Origin: Sulfurimonas sp.
GTDB lineage: Bacteria > Campylobacterota > Campylobacteria > Campylobacterales > Sulfurimonadaceae
Assembly: GCA_027011725.1 (NCBI GenBank)
Contig: JALUZQ010000263.1
Coordinates: forward strand, 1-5,099
Reading direction: 5' to 3'
DNA: 5,099 nucleotides
Shown: piece by piece, positions 5,099-5,099 of the stretch
How positions within the stretch are numbered: position 1 is the stretch's first letter
How the letters are laid out: each line of letters opens with the position of its first letter
The notes under the pieces: model-generated
The model's input: the letters and a program-made list of their open reading frames with translations, nothing else
Database searches by the model: none
What the model was told of the DNA's origin: nothing
Translations under genes and position numbers: made by a program

Positions 5099-5099
5099 A

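Overview
The window most likely comes from a chromosome of a Campylobacterota (Epsilonproteobacteria) species, probably a free-living Sulfurimonas/Sulfurovum-type relative. The reasons are the AT-rich, compact, mixed-strand gene order, the Lys/Glu/Ile-rich proteins, and a glutamyl-tRNA synthetase whose N-terminal half closely resembles the Helicobacter pylori GltX1 type as I remember it. The genus is an inference. I see no mobile element, tRNA, rRNA or CRISPR array.

Layout from left to right. Bases 2-325 (+) hold the C-terminal end of a beta-CASP metallo-beta-lactamase RNA-processing protein. A 73-base gap follows, in which a strong nested inverted repeat pairs the ribosome binding site of the next gene with an upstream anti-SD. 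Next come two tandem small heat-shock proteins (399-845 and 857-1282, +) in a tight operon. Converging on them is a full-length ABC exporter half-transporter (1295-3067, -), whose terminator hairpin overlaps its own last codons. A divergent spacer carries a good sigma70 promoter for a small exported, highly charged protein of unknown function (3165-3449, +). That gene converges on gltX (3467-4867, -), and a second hairpin sits at the junction. The last 160 bases hold the C-terminal end of an unidentified, probably extracytoplasmic beta-rich protein (4937-5098, -).

The genes do not form one pathway. The only clear functional unit is the pair of small heat-shock proteins, which look like a diverged tandem duplication acting as ATP-independent holdases, possibly as co-assembling partners. 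gltX is core translation machinery, and the ABC protein is a membrane exporter of unknown substrate.

The most interesting signal is the 342-395 structure. If the transcript begins upstream of about 340, the leader would fold with the whole Shine-Dalgarno in a 10-bp helix above an 8-bp A/U helix, as expected of an RNA thermometer in front of a heat-shock gene. The main alternative is that the A/T core of the same repeat is a promoter -10, which would leave a short leader with no anti-SD.
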